64,000 bases of DNA from Desulfobacterium sp. (GCA_016342325.1 JAEINR010000007.1:53017-117016); one strand, 5' to 3'. Shown: positions 36,003 to 46,007, counted from the first letter of the stretch. The notes: generated from the letters alone by a model not told the origin. Numbers and translations are program-made.

Positions 36003-36043
36003 CAAAAGAGGGGATTCCCTTGTTAATAAGAAAACCCCCTCCC
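36003..36043 (-). terminator. Intrinsic terminator after sat
   Basis: On the minus strand a GAGGGGG...GAATCCCCTC imperfect hairpin with an AACAAGG loop region is followed by TTTT, ~45 bases beyond the sat stop. Confidence 0.5.
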
Positions 36044-36086
36044 TTTTTACCTATCGCTAACTAAAGAATTCTGATGTAAAACCGTC

Positions 36087-37364
36087 TTACATCTTGCTTC
36101 CTTCAGCATGGCTCTGGAGCTTAACTTCAACTTTTTCAGTCAGGCTTGCATAGTACTCGCGGAGGATAACGAGAACTTCCTCACGACCAAAGTGATCAAC
36201 CACTTCCTCACCATGGGAGAGGGCGTGACGGAGCTTTGTACCGGAAAGGATGACCCTGTCGTCCTTGCCGTGGGGGCAAGTTCTCATGGAAGCCATACCG
36301 TCGCACTTTTTGCAGTAGAAGGTCCAGTCGATCTTAAGAGCCTCACAGAGAAGTGCCTTTCCAGCCTCTTCGGGGGTCGGGATAATCTCAAAGATCTCCT
36401 GGGCCTCGAAGAGTGTATAGAAATCACCAACGCCTGCATGGTCACGGCCGATGATCATCTTGTTGACGCCGTAGTTCTGACGGAAGGTTGCGTGGAGCAG
36501 GGCCTCACGGGGACCGGCATAACGCATGTCAAGGGGATATCCACCGTTAACGACATGCTCGGGAACAAAGTAATCCTTGATCAGCCTGTCGATACATTTT
36601 ACACGAACGTCTGCAGGGATATCACCGGGTTTGAGGCTACCGATGAGAGAATGGATGAGAACGCCGTCACATACGTCAAGGGCGATCTTGCAGAGATGCT
36701 CGTGGGAACGATGCATGGGGTTACGGAGCTGCATGGAAGCAACGTTTGCCCAGCCTTTCTCGTCAAAGATTGCGCGGGTCTCTTTGGGAGTAAGGTAAAC
36801 ACCCTTGAACTTCTCGGGGAACTCACCCTCGGAAAGAACTTTTACAGGACCTGAAAGGCAGATCTCTTTTCTGGCCATTACAGCCTGAACGCCCGGGTGA
36901 TCTTCCATGGCAATCTTCCAGAAGTCAGCGTCAGCAGACTCTTCGCCCTGACCCTTATAAACCTTCTCACACTCCCATTTTTTATCATCTTCGGTCATCT
37001 CGAACTTCTCAGCGATCTTCATGGTAGCAAAGATCTCGCCGTTTCTCTCGAGTGTGATCTCGTCGCCTACGTTGATCTCGGCAGCTTCATCTTTTGATGC
37101 GTCAAGCATTACGGGTACTGGCCAGAATGTACCGTCTGCAAGAAGGAAGTCAGCACAAACGCCTTTCCAGTCAGCCTTTGTCATGAAACCATTAAGAGGG
37201 CTGAATCCACCGATACCGAGCATGATGAGGTCACCCTTTACCTGGGAGCTGATCTCAACTTTTTTAAGCCCTGCTGCTTTTTTCTGCTCTGCCTCAAGTT
37301 CTGCGCCTTCGAGCTTGCAACAAACGAGTCCTTTTCCGCCATGGGGGGCAACTAATTTAGACAT
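36087..37364 (-). CDS. sat: Sulfate adenylyltransferase (dissimilatory ATP sulfurylase)
   Basis: 425 residues. Catalytic motifs [13 protein letters not shown] (canonical QxRNPxHxxH) and [13 protein letters not shown], substrate loop [13 protein letters not shown], zinc-type Cys set near the C-terminus ([19 protein letters not shown]). It activates sulfate to adenosine-5'-phosphosulfate as the first step of dissimilatory sulfate reduction. No kinase domain, as expected for this group. Two palindromes lie upstream (37398-37421, 37461-37484). The gene stands alone; aprAB and dsr are not in the window. Confidence 0.97.
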   Translation of the reverse strand: MSKLVAPHGGKGLVCCKLEGAELEAEQKKAAGLKKVEISSQVKGDLIMLGIGGFSPLNGFMTKADWKGVCADFLLADGTFWPVPVMLDASKDEAAEINVGDEITLERNGEIFATMKIAEKFEMTEDDKKWECEKVYKGQGEESADADFWKIAMEDHPGVQAVMARKEICLSGPVKVLSEGEFPEKFKGVYLTPKETRAIFDEKGWANVASMQLRNPMHRSHEHLCKIALDVCDGVLIHSLIGSLKPGDIPADVRVKCIDRLIKDYFVPEHVVNGGYPLDMRYAGPREALLHATFRQNYGVNKMIIGRDHAGVGDFYTLFEAQEIFEIIPTPEEAGKALLCEALKIDWTFYCKKCDGMASMRTCPHGKDDRVILSGTKLRHALSHGEEVVDHFGREEVLVILREYYASLTEKVEVKLQSHAEGSKM

Positions 37365-37397
37365 ATAACGTGTTCTCCTTGTTTAATATTAACCACA

Positions 37398-37485
37398 ATA
37401 AATGTTTTACCAAACATTTATACAAATTCGACCAACGGTCTGACTACAACGTATAAAACAATAAATGTTTCTACGAACATTTATT
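37398..37485. promoter_or_regulatory. Two 24-bp palindromes upstream of sat
   Basis: 37398-37421 has arms ATAAATGTTT and AAACATTTAT around TACC; 37461-37484 has ATAAATGTT and AACATTTAT around TCTACG. Both are 24 bp with identical outer nine bases. Their centres are 63 bp apart, close to six helical turns, so both would face the same side of DNA. They look like a pair of operators for sat. The regulator is unknown; a CRP/FNR-family dimer is one possibility. Confidence 0.7.
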
Positions 37486-37628
37486 CAATTCCATCAAAAA
37501 TTCTTATTTCAATTAATAGTGATTGGATTTTTTGTCAAGGATAATTATTGTTTTATAGCTTCTCGTACATGAATATAACCGATTTCTTGACAGGCAAATA
37601 AGGTCGGCATTAATTCAAGTGTAAAAGT

Positions 37629-38249
37629 CTATAAGTTAAGCAGAACCCCGACCTGGGCCATGGCATTGAAATGATAATCTGCTGTTAACGAAGGGTTTTT
37701 AAACGAAACAAATGGGGCCCCGACCCCTGATGCCGCCATTTCGTCAAATTCGGAATCCCCGATAAAAAGAAGCTCTTTGGCCTGCAGATTAAATTGATCC
37801 ATAATCTTAAGGAGCTGATCCGGCGATGGTTTCGGTTTTTCCACATCCGCCGCCGTCACCACTGCATCAAAACTGTCCTCAAGGTCGAAGGCCTTTAGCA
37901 CCGCATCCATGGTATTGGTTCGGTTTGTGGCAACGGCCCGGATGTATCCCCTGGTCTTCAGCGCCTCCAGCAAGATTTTCAACCCCGGCTCCATAACCAT
38001 GTGACGGATGAAATCTTTGTATTTCAGACCTTTCATATACGCATACACATCGTCAAAGCCGTTCTTTTCCGGAAAAAGGTATTCAATGGCATCCTTGATC
38101 GAAAACATGTGCACCTTGACAAACTGCTCATCGGTCAGGGCAAGCTTATTAAAATGGGCAAGGAGTTGGTTGTAGTAGAGCCTGTTCACCTCTGCCGTGT
38201 CAAACATCACACCGTCGCAGTCAAAGACCACGGCCTTTATTCTGTCCAT
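37629..38249 (-). CDS. HAD-superfamily hydrolase, phosphoglycolate-phosphatase-like
   Basis: 206 residues. VVFDCDGVMFDTAEV supplies the catalytic DxD; ATNRTNTMDAVLKAF is motif II; KPKPSPDQLL and [16 protein letters not shown] are motifs III and IV. Probably dephosphorylates a small phosphoester. It is minus-strand, followed 57 bp upstream by the DUF1573 gene. Confidence 0.82.
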   Translation of the reverse strand: MDRIKAVVFDCDGVMFDTAEVNRLYYNQLLAHFNKLALTDEQFVKVHMFSIKDAIEYLFPEKNGFDDVYAYMKGLKYKDFIRHMVMEPGLKILLEALKTRGYIRAVATNRTNTMDAVLKAFDLEDSFDAVVTAADVEKPKPSPDQLLKIMDQFNLQAKELLFIGDSEFDEMAASGVGAPFVSFKNPSLTADYHFNAMAQVGVLLNL

Positions 38250-38306
38250 ATCCCACTCTGTTCCATCTGATTTTTGTTTAAATACAACACAACTCTGTCC
38301 TGTCCC

Positions 38307-39029
38307 TTAAGGAGCTGTGGAACTGAGCGTTCCCTTGACAGCTATGTTTCCGAACACCCGGATTTTCATTTCGGGTTGAAAGACACTGTCCGTCTTCAGG
38401 GTGATCACCTCATAATAACGGCCAACAACCTTTTTGGTGTTGGTCACCACAAGCTCCCAGGATTTTTTCTTATCTTTGGTCTGCTTCAACTCAATATCGA
38501 TATTTTTACCGGCGTCAAAGGATCCATCCTTGATTGAAAAATCGTATTTTTCAGCAGGGACAATGGTAACGATGCTCTGGATGATCTCCCCAGGCGTTCC
38601 CACGAGGTGGACCACCTTTGGCGTGACCGTGGCGATTTTCTCGACCTGGCCAGACATTTTTAACACCAGGGTTTCTGCGTTTTCAACACCTGTGAACACT
38701 TTTATCTTTTTAGACAGAGGTCTTCCACCATACCCGAGGGTGTTCAGCCTGATCTCTACGTTTCCTTCCCCACCTGGGGAAATCTCGCTGTCATGGGAGA
38801 CAGCGGTGCAGCCTCAGCCGGTTTCCACTTTCCGTATAAACAGTGTCTCACTGCCTTCATTTCGAATGACAAAGGTATGGCTAATCTTTGCGCCCTCGGC
38901 AACGGTACCAAAGCTGAAATCGGGTTCTGTCACAACGGCCTTGGCAGGGGAGGTGCCAGCCCACGCCCCGGGTATTCCAGTTATGCCTACAATAACGAGT
39001 GCCATAAGCACCACCAACATGTTTTTCAT
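38307..39029 (-). CDS. DUF1573 protein, selenocysteine-containing
   Basis: From ATG 39029 (AGAGG nine bases upstream) the frame encodes a signal peptide (MKNMLVVLMALVIVGITG, then IPGAWA), then TEPDFSFGTVAEGAKISHTF and RNEGSETLFIRKVETG, an in-frame TGA (38816-38814, codon 72), and continues in frame as GCTAVSHDSEISPGGEG, NVEIRLNTLGYGGRPLSKK to 38307. Total 240 residues. DUF1573 domains normally have CGCT at this spot, so UGC T should read Sec-Gly-Cys-Thr. If UGA were a stop, the protein would be 71 residues and the 3' half would lack a start. A hairpin follows UGA. DUF1573 proteins are exported; a redox or metal role is inferred. Confidence 0.88.
38786..38805 (-). promoter_or_regulatory. Candidate SECIS hairpin in DUF1573 gene
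   Basis: Eight bases after UGA, the minus strand has CGCTGTC and GACAGCG around TCCCAT: a perfect 7-bp stem. A second perfect stem, TTCCCC-AGGT-GGGGAA, lies at 38781-38766. Position fits an in-gene bacterial SECIS, though the loop UCCCAU lacks the G found in the best-studied ones; the second loop AGGU has it. Confidence 0.5.
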
Positions 39030-39081
39030 GATAGCAAACCTCTTTATATAATTTACACGATCAAAATTATCTAACTCAATA

Positions 39082-39110
39082 GAAATAGATACAACCTTCG
39101 GGTTTGTCAA
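39082..39110 (-). promoter_or_regulatory. Putative promoter of the DUF1573 gene
   Basis: TTGACA (39110-39105), 17 bp, TATTTC (39087-39082) on the minus strand, 53 bp before the ATG. Perfect -35, weak -10. Confidence 0.4.
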
Positions 39111-39141
39111 GACCGAATAATGTAGAAACACCGCCAACGGA

Positions 39142-41412
39142 TCATCTTTCAATGCCAAGCAAAAGATTGAAGCGTTGACACAGTTCAGGGGAGGACGCCA
39201 CAGGCTTACCGTCCAAAGAGAGGACCGGGACCGCTCCCATCAGGGCGTTGGTAAGGACAAGGTAACCCTCAAGGGCCAGTTCGGCTGGCATAAGGCGTTT
39301 CCTGACGATCCTGTACCCCCGGCTTTCAAGCTGTTCAACAAGGATCTTGCTGGTAATCCCGGGCAAGGCATGGTCGGACAGGGGAAGGGTCACCTTTTTT
39401 TCATGGATTGCCATGATGCTGCAAGTGTTGGTCTCGGACACCGTTGCATCCGGATTCAGGATCAGGGCTTCATCTGCCGCGTTTGCAGCGGCGTAGCGCC
39501 CCGCCTGGAGGTAGTATAGATAGTTCAGGCTCTTATGGTCTGCAAGGGGGGTGTGGCGGGGGTGGGGATAGGTAATAAGATCGATCCCCTGTTTACCGGA
39601 AAGTTTAAGACGGTGGACATAGGGCCGGATAAAGGCGCCCAAAAAGGCATCTCCTGAACCATTGTCGGCAGCAATTATTTTAAGGGCAAACACCCCTTTG
39701 TCAAATCCGTTTGCCCGAACAAGCTGTTCAACGACCAGTTCCCAGGTGATATCAGGCATTGGGGTTGGAAAGAGCCTGGACCAGGACCCACGTAATCGAT
39801 CAAGGTGCGCGTCAAGGAAAAGCGCTTTTCCATCCCCTACCCGGATTGTCTCAAACACCCCGGCACCATGCTGGAATCCCGGAGAGGTGGCCGCAACCAT
39901 AACGTCATCCTCGAACATCAGCTGACCGCAGCTCCAGGCGTACCGACGCTCCAGGTCCACCCGTCCGGCACTGTTCTCCAGGGTCTCCATCAGAGTCTTT
40001 CCCTTGTGAAGGGTCTCCTGGAACTCTTTTTCAGGATCAGAATCATACACAATTCCGCCGCCGACACAAAAGCTTAGTTTGTCCTCCGCAATGACGGCCG
40101 TGCGGATGGCAATGGAGAGATCCAGGGTGTTGTGGAAGCTCAGGTATCCAATGGAGCCCGTGTAGACATGCCTGTTTATGGATTCGAGTTCGTCGATAAT
40201 CTCCATGGCCCTTACCTTGGGACAACCGGTAATGGAGCCGCCTGGAAAGGTTGCACGCAAAAGATCCACACTGCTCTTTTCTTCAGCAAGGTCTGCCGTA
40301 ACAATGGAGACAAGGTGAAACACGTTGTCATAGGGTTCCAGCCGCTTGTGCTCCCGGACCCTGACACTGCCCCCGGTTGCCACCTTGCCGAGATCGTTTC
40401 TCATGAGATCAACGATCATGGAGAGTTCGGCATCATCCTTAAAGCTCTCCTTGAGCTCGGTTTTTAACCGCTGGTCCTCCTCCGGGGTGGTGCCCCTTGG
40501 GAAAGTCCCCTTGATGGGACGGGTCTCCAGGTTTCTGCCATCCTGCTTGATGAACCGCTCGGGCGACGTGGAGACGATCTGGTGGTCGCCGGCATTGACA
40601 AAGGCAAAAAAGGGAGCGGGATTTTTTTTAAACAACGCCTGGAACAGGGCAAATGGATCACCGCCGAATCCTGTTTCAAACCGCTGGGAAAGGTTTACCT
40701 GGTAGATATCACCGGCCTTGATATACTCGATAATCCTTGCCACGGACGCCATGTAGGCAGACTTGGAGAAATTGGATCGAAATCCCTGGCTGTCGATGCG
40801 GAAGCCCTTGTGTCCAGAGCTCTCAACGGATTTCAGAGAATCTATGGAAGTAAGGGTGGTGAAGAATCTGCTTCGAACCGCTTGGATCCGCTCCTGATCG
40901 GACGGATCCCCGGGCGCTTGCGCGGTCAGGGGAATGGAAAGGGTGGTGGTTCCGGTGTGTCTGTCGTGGATCAGAATAACCCGGGGGACGTAGAGACACA
41001 GATCAGGCAGGTTTCGATCCATGCAGGTGACAGGAAGGGTTTCGATGCGCTGCTTCAAGTCATAGGCAAAATAACCAAACAGCCCTGCCCCCACGGGTCC
41101 AGAGATACCGGGGGCATCCATGGAGAAACGGTCAACCAGAGCGTCCACACAATCAAAGGGATCGTCCTCAAACGAGGCATGCTCGCCAAAGACCTCCATG
41201 GTGATGCTGCGGCCCTTTGCCCTGAGAGCAAGCCAGGGATCAACGGCAAGCATGTGGTACCGGGCACAGTCCAGATCTGTTCCACTCATCAGGACCACGG
41301 TTCCGGTAAGACCCGAGAACAGTGAAGCAACAGTGTCAAAGGGGGCGGGCAGGTTTATCAATTCCTGGTGAACCCGCCCCATGGATGGCAGTTGAGAAAT
41401 AAACGATTTCAT
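39142..41412 (-). CDS. pabB: Aminodeoxychorismate synthase I fused to aminodeoxychorismate lyase (PabB-PabC)
   Basis: 756 residues. The N-terminal ~480 residues are the chorismate-binding PabB part: YIKAGDIYQVNLSQRFETGF, FIKQDGRNLETRPIKGTFPRG, DAELSMIVDLMRNDLGKVA, ATFPGGSITGCPKVRAMEII. The rest is a PLP-dependent fold-IV lyase: HGAGVFETIRVGDGKALFLD, TSKILVEQLESRGYRI and VTNALMGAVPV. Together they make 4-aminobenzoate for folate, needed by the C1 pathway at the left of the window. The glutaminase PabA is not in the window. Confidence 0.9.
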   Translation of the reverse strand: MKSFISQLPSMGRVHQELINLPAPFDTVASLFSGLTGTVVLMSGTDLDCARYHMLAVDPWLALRAKGRSITMEVFGEHASFEDDPFDCVDALVDRFSMDAPGISGPVGAGLFGYFAYDLKQRIETLPVTCMDRNLPDLCLYVPRVILIHDRHTGTTTLSIPLTAQAPGDPSDQERIQAVRSRFFTTLTSIDSLKSVESSGHKGFRIDSQGFRSNFSKSAYMASVARIIEYIKAGDIYQVNLSQRFETGFGGDPFALFQALFKKNPAPFFAFVNAGDHQIVSTSPERFIKQDGRNLETRPIKGTFPRGTTPEEDQRLKTELKESFKDDAELSMIVDLMRNDLGKVATGGSVRVREHKRLEPYDNVFHLVSIVTADLAEEKSSVDLLRATFPGGSITGCPKVRAMEIIDELESINRHVYTGSIGYLSFHNTLDLSIAIRTAVIAEDKLSFCVGGGIVYDSDPEKEFQETLHKGKTLMETLENSAGRVDLERRYAWSCGQLMFEDDVMVAATSPGFQHGAGVFETIRVGDGKALFLDAHLDRLRGSWSRLFPTPMPDITWELVVEQLVRANGFDKGVFALKIIAADNGSGDAFLGAFIRPYVHRLKLSGKQGIDLITYPHPRHTPLADHKSLNYLYYLQAGRYAAANAADEALILNPDATVSETNTCSIMAIHEKKVTLPLSDHALPGITSKILVEQLESRGYRIVRKRLMPAELALEGYLVLTNALMGAVPVLSLDGKPVASSPELCQRFNLLLGIER

Positions 41413-41437
41413 CGGACCGTGATCAATCTTGCGTCCA

Positions 41438-42058
41438 TCAACGCAAAAAAGGATTCATCCTCCGCTCCTGGAGGATAGATGTTTCAGGTCCGTGCCCCGG
41501 ATAGACAATGGTCTTTTCGTCAACCCCGAGGAGCTTCTCTTTAATGGAGGAGATCAGGGTGTCGTAGTCGCCCCCGGGCAGATCGGTCCGGCCGATGGAA
41601 CCGGCAAACAGGGTATCCCCGCTGAACAGTGCCCCCTCCGTGTAAAGGCAGACCCCGCCCCGGGAGTGACCCGGGGTGTGGATCACCCTGAGGGTGATAT
41701 TGCCGAAGGTCAGCTCGTCCCCATGGGCCATATTGCGGTCCGAGGGGGGAGAATTCTCCGACTTGAGACCAAAGCTTGCGGCAGCTTTGTTGAGATCCTT
41801 GAGCATGGGTTCGTCGTCTGCGTGGATCAACAGCTCTGCCCCGGTGATCTCCTTCATCCGCTTGTTAGCACCCACATGGTCGAAGTGACCATGGGTATTG
41901 ATGATGTATTTCACCTTGAGGTTTGACTCGGACAGGGTCATGAGTATCCTGTCCGCCTCGTCCCCGGGATCGATAACCACGGCCTCTTTTGTATCTTCGC
42001 AGCCAAGGACGTAGCAATTGGCCATGATGGGCCCAACTTCAAGCTTCTTTATGATCAC
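41438..42058 (-). CDS. Metallo-beta-lactamase-fold hydrolase, glyoxalase II-like
   Basis: 206 residues. IINTHGHFDHVGANKRM gives the HxHxDH zinc site; VIHTPGHSRGGVCLY, LFSGDTLFAGSIGRTD and IVYPGHGPET complete the ligands. It lacks the C-terminal substrate domain of classical GloB, so it belongs to the short YcbL-like hydrolases. Thioester or persulfide hydrolysis are possible. Confidence 0.82.
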   Translation of the reverse strand: MIIKKLEVGPIMANCYVLGCEDTKEAVVIDPGDEADRILMTLSESNLKVKYIINTHGHFDHVGANKRMKEITGAELLIHADDEPMLKDLNKAAASFGLKSENSPPSDRNMAHGDELTFGNITLRVIHTPGHSRGGVCLYTEGALFSGDTLFAGSIGRTDLPGGDYDTLISSIKEKLLGVDEKTIVYPGHGPETSILQERRMNPFLR

Positions 42059-42068
42059 AACAGTCTCC

Positions 42069-42485
42069 TTAGTCTATATTTTCCGATAGGCGAATACGAT
42101 CAAGTACCCCGTTGATAAAAGAACCCGACCCCCTGGTACCGAACCGCTTGCCGATCTCCACCGCCTCGTTAATGGAGACGCTGGAGGGAATATCGGGGCG
42201 CTTCACCAGCTCAAAGGTCGCAATGCGCATGATGTTCCGATCAACAACCGGCATTCGTGAAATCTTCCAGTTGCTGGAACATCGGTTCAACAGGGTATTG
42301 ATCTCATCCCTGGACGCGGTAACACCCTCCACCAGTTCCAGGAAAAAGGGTTTGACCGGTTCCGTTACCATCTCTTCAAAATTAGTGCAAAACAACTCCA
42401 GCAGCTCGGCCGGATCGCCCCTGTCCATATCAAAATAGAAAAGAGCCTGAAGGGCAAGCTCCCGTGCCAACCTGCGGTCACCCAT
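42069..42485 (-). CDS. nusB: Transcription antitermination factor NusB
   Basis: 138 residues: GDRRLARELALQALFYFDM, EMVTEPVKPFFLELVEGV, SNWKISRMPVVDRNIMRIA and SVSINEAVEIGKRFG. Normal length. It binds boxA RNA with S10. Last gene of the riboflavin operon, as in many bacteria. Confidence 0.95.
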   Translation of the reverse strand: MGDRRLARELALQALFYFDMDRGDPAELLELFCTNFEEMVTEPVKPFFLELVEGVTASRDEINTLLNRCSSNWKISRMPVVDRNIMRIATFELVKRPDIPSSVSINEAVEIGKRFGTRGSGSFINGVLDRIRLSENID

Positions 42486-42486
42486 A

Positions 42487-42963
42487 CTATTCTGTCTTCT
42501 CCATGGTGGTCATGAGATTGACCATCTCAATGGCGGCAAGGGCGGAGTCAAAGCCCTTGTTACCGGCCTTGGTACCGGCCCTCTCAATGGCCTGTTCGAT
42601 GCTGTCTGTTGTGAGGACGCCGAAAATAACCGGCAGTCCGTAATCCAGGCTCACTGTGGCAATTCCCTTGGAGACCTCGGCACACACATAATCGTAGTGA
42701 CTGGTGGCCCCACGGATAACAGCGCCCAGGCAGATGACGGCGTCATATTTTTTCGAGGCGGCCATGGCCTTTGCAACAAGGGGGATCTCAAATGCGCCGG
42801 GCACCTTAACAAGGGTGATATCCTCGTCTGCTGCCCCGCTTCGCTTTAAGGCGTCAATGGCGCCGCCCACAAGCCTTTCGGTGATAAAATCATTGAATCT
42901 GGCGGCAATGATTCCAAATTTCTTTCCATCTGCCCGAAGGCCTGCTTCAATTATCTGTGGCAT
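42487..42963 (-). CDS. ribH: 6,7-dimethyl-8-ribityllumazine synthase
   Basis: 158 residues: [55 protein letters not shown] and [17 protein letters not shown]. Condenses the butanone phosphate and pyrimidine intermediates to lumazine. Two bases before nusB. Confidence 0.97.
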   Translation of the reverse strand: MPQIIEAGLRADGKKFGIIAARFNDFITERLVGGAIDALKRSGAADEDITLVKVPGAFEIPLVAKAMAASKKYDAVICLGAVIRGATSHYDYVCAEVSKGIATVSLDYGLPVIFGVLTTDSIEQAIERAGTKAGNKGFDSALAAIEMVNLMTTMEKTE

Positions 42964-42996
42964 CTTGAATTCCTTATCTGGTTATGTGAAAAATGA

Positions 42997-44202
42997 TCAG
43001 CACTGTTTCAGGAGGTGTCCCATCTTCAGCTGCTTGCACTTAAGGTATCCCTTGTTGAACTCATTGGGCGGAACCTCAATGGCCACCTGCTCCACGATGC
43101 TCAACCCATACCCCTCAAGCCCGATCATCTTCGTGGGATTATTGGTCATGAGCCGCATCTTTTTCACCCCGAGATCCACCAGCATCTGGGCGCCCACGCC
43201 GTAGTCGCGCATGTCGGCTTCAAATCCGAGTCTCAGGTTGGCCTCAACGGTGTCGCATCCCTGGCGCTGGAGCTCGTAGGCCTTGAGTTTGTTCACAAGC
43301 CCGATTCCCCGGCCTTCCTGGCGAAGGTAAAGGATCACGCCGGAGCCCTCATTGTCCATCATGGCCATTGCCTTGTGGAGCTGATCGCCGCAGTCACATC
43401 GCATGGACCCAAAAATATCACCGGTCATACATTCGGAGTGCACCCGAACCAATATCTCTTTGTCCGGATCGATCTCGCCCTTGACCATGGCGATGTGGGT
43501 GAGGTTATCCAGGTCATTTTCATAGGCAATAATCCTGAATTCACCGCCGAACTCCGTGGGGATAACGGTCTCGGCCGCCTTTCTCACAAAGGATTCGGTC
43601 TTCAGCCGATACTCCACCAGGGCCGCGATTGAGCAGATGCCGATGTTGTGCTCTTGGCTGAACTCCTCCAGGGAAGGCATCCGTGCCATGGTGCCGTCCT
43701 CGTCCATGATTTCACAAATCACGCCGGCAGATTTCATCCCTGCAAGGCGGGCAAGATCCACGGAACCCTCGGTCTGGCCGACCCTGGCCATGACGCCGCC
43801 GTCCCGGGCCCGCAAGGGGAAGATGTGACCAGGTCTTGCAAGGTCACTCGCACTGGCCCCATCGGCAACGGCTGCCTGGATGGTGGTGGACCTGTCAGCA
43901 GCGGAGATGCCGGTGGTGACGCCCACTTTGGCCTCAATGGAGACGGTGAACCCTGTCTCGAACTGGGAAGTGTTGTCCTCCACCATCATGGGAAGCCCAA
44001 GGTTGTCCGCCATGTCAGCGGTCATTGAGAGACAAATAAGTCCCCGTCCGTATTTTGCCATGAAATTGATGGCTTCGGGGGTGACGGCCTCGGCGGCCAT
44101 GGTGAGATCCCCTTCGTTTTCCCGGTCCTCGTCATCCACCAGAATAACCATGCGTCCGGCTTTGATATCTTCAATGGCCTGTTCTATTGTAATCTGCGGC
44201 AT
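42997..44202 (-). CDS. ribBA: Bifunctional DHBP synthase / GTP cyclohydrolase II
   Basis: 401 residues. RibB half (1-200): [50 protein letters not shown]. RibA half: [20 protein letters not shown] (zinc Cys set and arginine), [19 protein letters not shown]. Makes both first precursors of riboflavin. Confidence 0.97.
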   Translation of the reverse strand: MPQITIEQAIEDIKAGRMVILVDDEDRENEGDLTMAAEAVTPEAINFMAKYGRGLICLSMTADMADNLGLPMMVEDNTSQFETGFTVSIEAKVGVTTGISAADRSTTIQAAVADGASASDLARPGHIFPLRARDGGVMARVGQTEGSVDLARLAGMKSAGVICEIMDEDGTMARMPSLEEFSQEHNIGICSIAALVEYRLKTESFVRKAAETVIPTEFGGEFRIIAYENDLDNLTHIAMVKGEIDPDKEILVRVHSECMTGDIFGSMRCDCGDQLHKAMAMMDNEGSGVILYLRQEGRGIGLVNKLKAYELQRQGCDTVEANLRLGFEADMRDYGVGAQMLVDLGVKKMRLMTNNPTKMIGLEGYGLSIVEQVAIEVPPNEFNKGYLKCKQLKMGHLLKQC

Positions 44203-44220
44203 TTAATCTTATTCCACTCC

Positions 44221-44889
44221 TTATAAAAATCCTTTTTTCGCCAGAAGTTCCATGCTTATCGACCCTGTTTTCGAATCAGTCCCGGCAGTCGCATCTGTCG
44301 TGTTTCTTTTAAGGAAACTGTTAACGTACTTTCCTATCATATCGGTCTCGATGTTGATCTCGTCCCCAACGTTCCTGATCCCGATGGTCGTGATCTTGGC
44401 GGTGTGGGGAATGACGCTCACATCAAAGTCTTTGTCGCTGCACCTGTTAATAGTAAGACTGATTCCATCGATTGCAACCGATCCTTTTTCGATTATTTCC
44501 CCGGCAAGGGTCGAAGGGATGCCGATGGTGACGATCACGGCGTTGCTCTTGACAGTTTTGGCCAGCACACGTCCGGTTCCGTCGATGTGCCCGGAAACAA
44601 GGTGACCGTCCAGGCGGTCGGAAAGCCTCAATGCCCGTTCAAGGTTGAGCCGGGCACCGGGAGCAAGGTGTTTGAATGTCGTGCGCACCACGGTTTCCGG
44701 TGCCATATCCACCTCAAAAAGCGTGCCCTTCAGGGTCACAACGGTGAGGCATGCGCCGTTGACGGCAATGGAATCCCCGATCTTTGTGTTGCTAAGATCC
44801 ATGTCCGTAAAGATGGCAAGCCGTTTTCCCTCGCCATTGGGCTCTATTTTCTTGAGGGTGCCAGACCCTTCAATGATTCCAGTAAACAC
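44221..44889 (-). CDS. ribE: Riboflavin synthase
   Basis: 222 residues in two repeated lumazine-binding halves: MFTGIIEGSGTLKKIEPNG and HLVSGHIDGTGRVLAK. NGACLTVV and DGISLTINRC are the paired ligand motifs. Converts two lumazines into riboflavin. The C-terminal ~20 residues beyond LKRNTTDA are extra and low in complexity. Confidence 0.95.
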   Translation of the reverse strand: MFTGIIEGSGTLKKIEPNGEGKRLAIFTDMDLSNTKIGDSIAVNGACLTVVTLKGTLFEVDMAPETVVRTTFKHLAPGARLNLERALRLSDRLDGHLVSGHIDGTGRVLAKTVKSNAVIVTIGIPSTLAGEIIEKGSVAIDGISLTINRCSDKDFDVSVIPHTAKITTIGIRNVGDEINIETDMIGKYVNSFLKRNTTDATAGTDSKTGSISMELLAKKGFL

Positions 44890-44903
44890 CGTGATTCTCC
44901 CAA

Positions 44904-46007
44904 TTAACTATTTTTCAGATATCCCGTAACCAGGATATCATCATCGAAACGCTCCACTGCAACCCGATTGAGTTGAATGGCGTCCTTCATCAGGGCAGGG
45001 CCTTTGCCCCGGCACATGGGAACCCCGTCATCCCCGCCCAACAGCTTGGGCGCCATGAAGAGATACGCTTTGTTGACAATTCCTGCGGCCAGGGCCGAAT
45101 GGATCACACTGCCGCCACCCTCGATCAGCACGCTCATCACACCGAGCTCGCCGATCTTGACCATGAGACTGTCAAGATCGATCATCCCTCCTTTTTCCGG
45201 GAGGGTCAGCAATTGAACGCCACACTCCTGGAACAGGGCCCTGCGTTCAGGATCGGCATTGGCGGATGTGGCTAGGATGGTTTTTGCATTGGAGTCCTGG
45301 GTCAGCACCTTGGCATGGATATCCATGGTCAGGCGGGTATCCAGGATGACCCGTATGGGGTCCCGGGTGTCAACCCCCTCGATCCGGGTGGTGAGGGAGG
45401 GATTGTCAGCCTTTACCGTTCCTGCGCCGACAAGAATGGCATCCACCCAATGCCGCAACTCGTGTACACGTCCTCTGGAGCGTTCGTTGGTGATCCATTT
45501 GGAATCTCCGGTGCGGGTGGCAAGCCTTCCGTCCAGGGTGGAGGCACACTTTAAAACCACAAAGGGGCGCTTGTCGTTCTTCACATACCAGATAAAATCT
45601 TCGATGAGAATCTCGGCCCGAACGCGACTGATGCCCACCTGGACCTCGACACCCTGTTCCCGCAAGAAACGAATACCGCCGCCGCCCACAAAGGGATTGG
45701 GGTCTTCCGTACCCACAAACACCCGCTTGATCCCCGCGTCGAGGATCTTCCGGGTGCAGGGCGGCGTCCTGCCCGTGTGGTTGCAGGGTTCCAGGGTCAC
45801 ATAGATGTCGCTGCCCCTTGCAAGGTCCCCTGCATCATCAATGGCCTCGACCTCGGCATGGGCAAGTCCCGGCCCGTGGTGCCACCCCTGTCCGACAATG
45901 GTGCCGTTTTTGACCACCACCGCCCCCACCATGGGGTTTGGAGAGGTATATCCCCTGCCCTTCTCGGCAAGAGAGATGGCCAGATCCATGTACGCTTGAT
46001 CAGTCAT
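44904..46007 (-). CDS. ribD: Bifunctional pyrimidine deaminase/reductase RibD
   Basis: 367 residues from ATG 46007 (MTDQAYMDLAISLAEKG) with GGAAG eight bases upstream; the frame begins 14 codons earlier without a ribosome site. Deaminase zinc site HAEVEAIDDAGD and EPCNHTGRTPPC; reductase part FVVLKCASTLDGRLAT, VDAILVGAGTVKADNPSLT and LIEGGGSVIHSAL. The start overlaps the nrdR stop region. No FMN riboswitch is seen ahead of it. Confidence 0.95.
   Translation of the reverse strand: MTDQAYMDLAISLAEKGRGYTSPNPMVGAVVVKNGTIVGQGWHHGPGLAHAEVEAIDDAGDLARGSDIYVTLEPCNHTGRTPPCTRKILDAGIKRVFVGTEDPNPFVGGGGIRFLREQGVEVQVGISRVRAEILIEDFIWYVKNDKRPFVVLKCASTLDGRLATRTGDSKWITNERSRGRVHELRHWVDAILVGAGTVKADNPSLTTRIEGVDTRDPIRVILDTRLTMDIHAKVLTQDSNAKTILATSANADPERRALFQECGVQLLTLPEKGGMIDLDSLMVKIGELGVMSVLIEGGGSVIHSALAAGIVNKAYLFMAPKLLGGDDGVPMCRGKGPALMKDAIQLNRVAVERFDDDILVTGYLKNS

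Noticed and set aside
37589-37620. Plus-strand TTGACA upstream of nothing between sat and the HAD gene
   Set aside because: No -10, and both flanking genes are on the minus strand, so it would only drive antisense RNA.
38307-38699. Separate short protein downstream of the DUF1573 N-terminus, or a pseudogene
   Set aside because: Same frame, family motif aligned at TGA, a hairpin after it, and no independent ribosome site.
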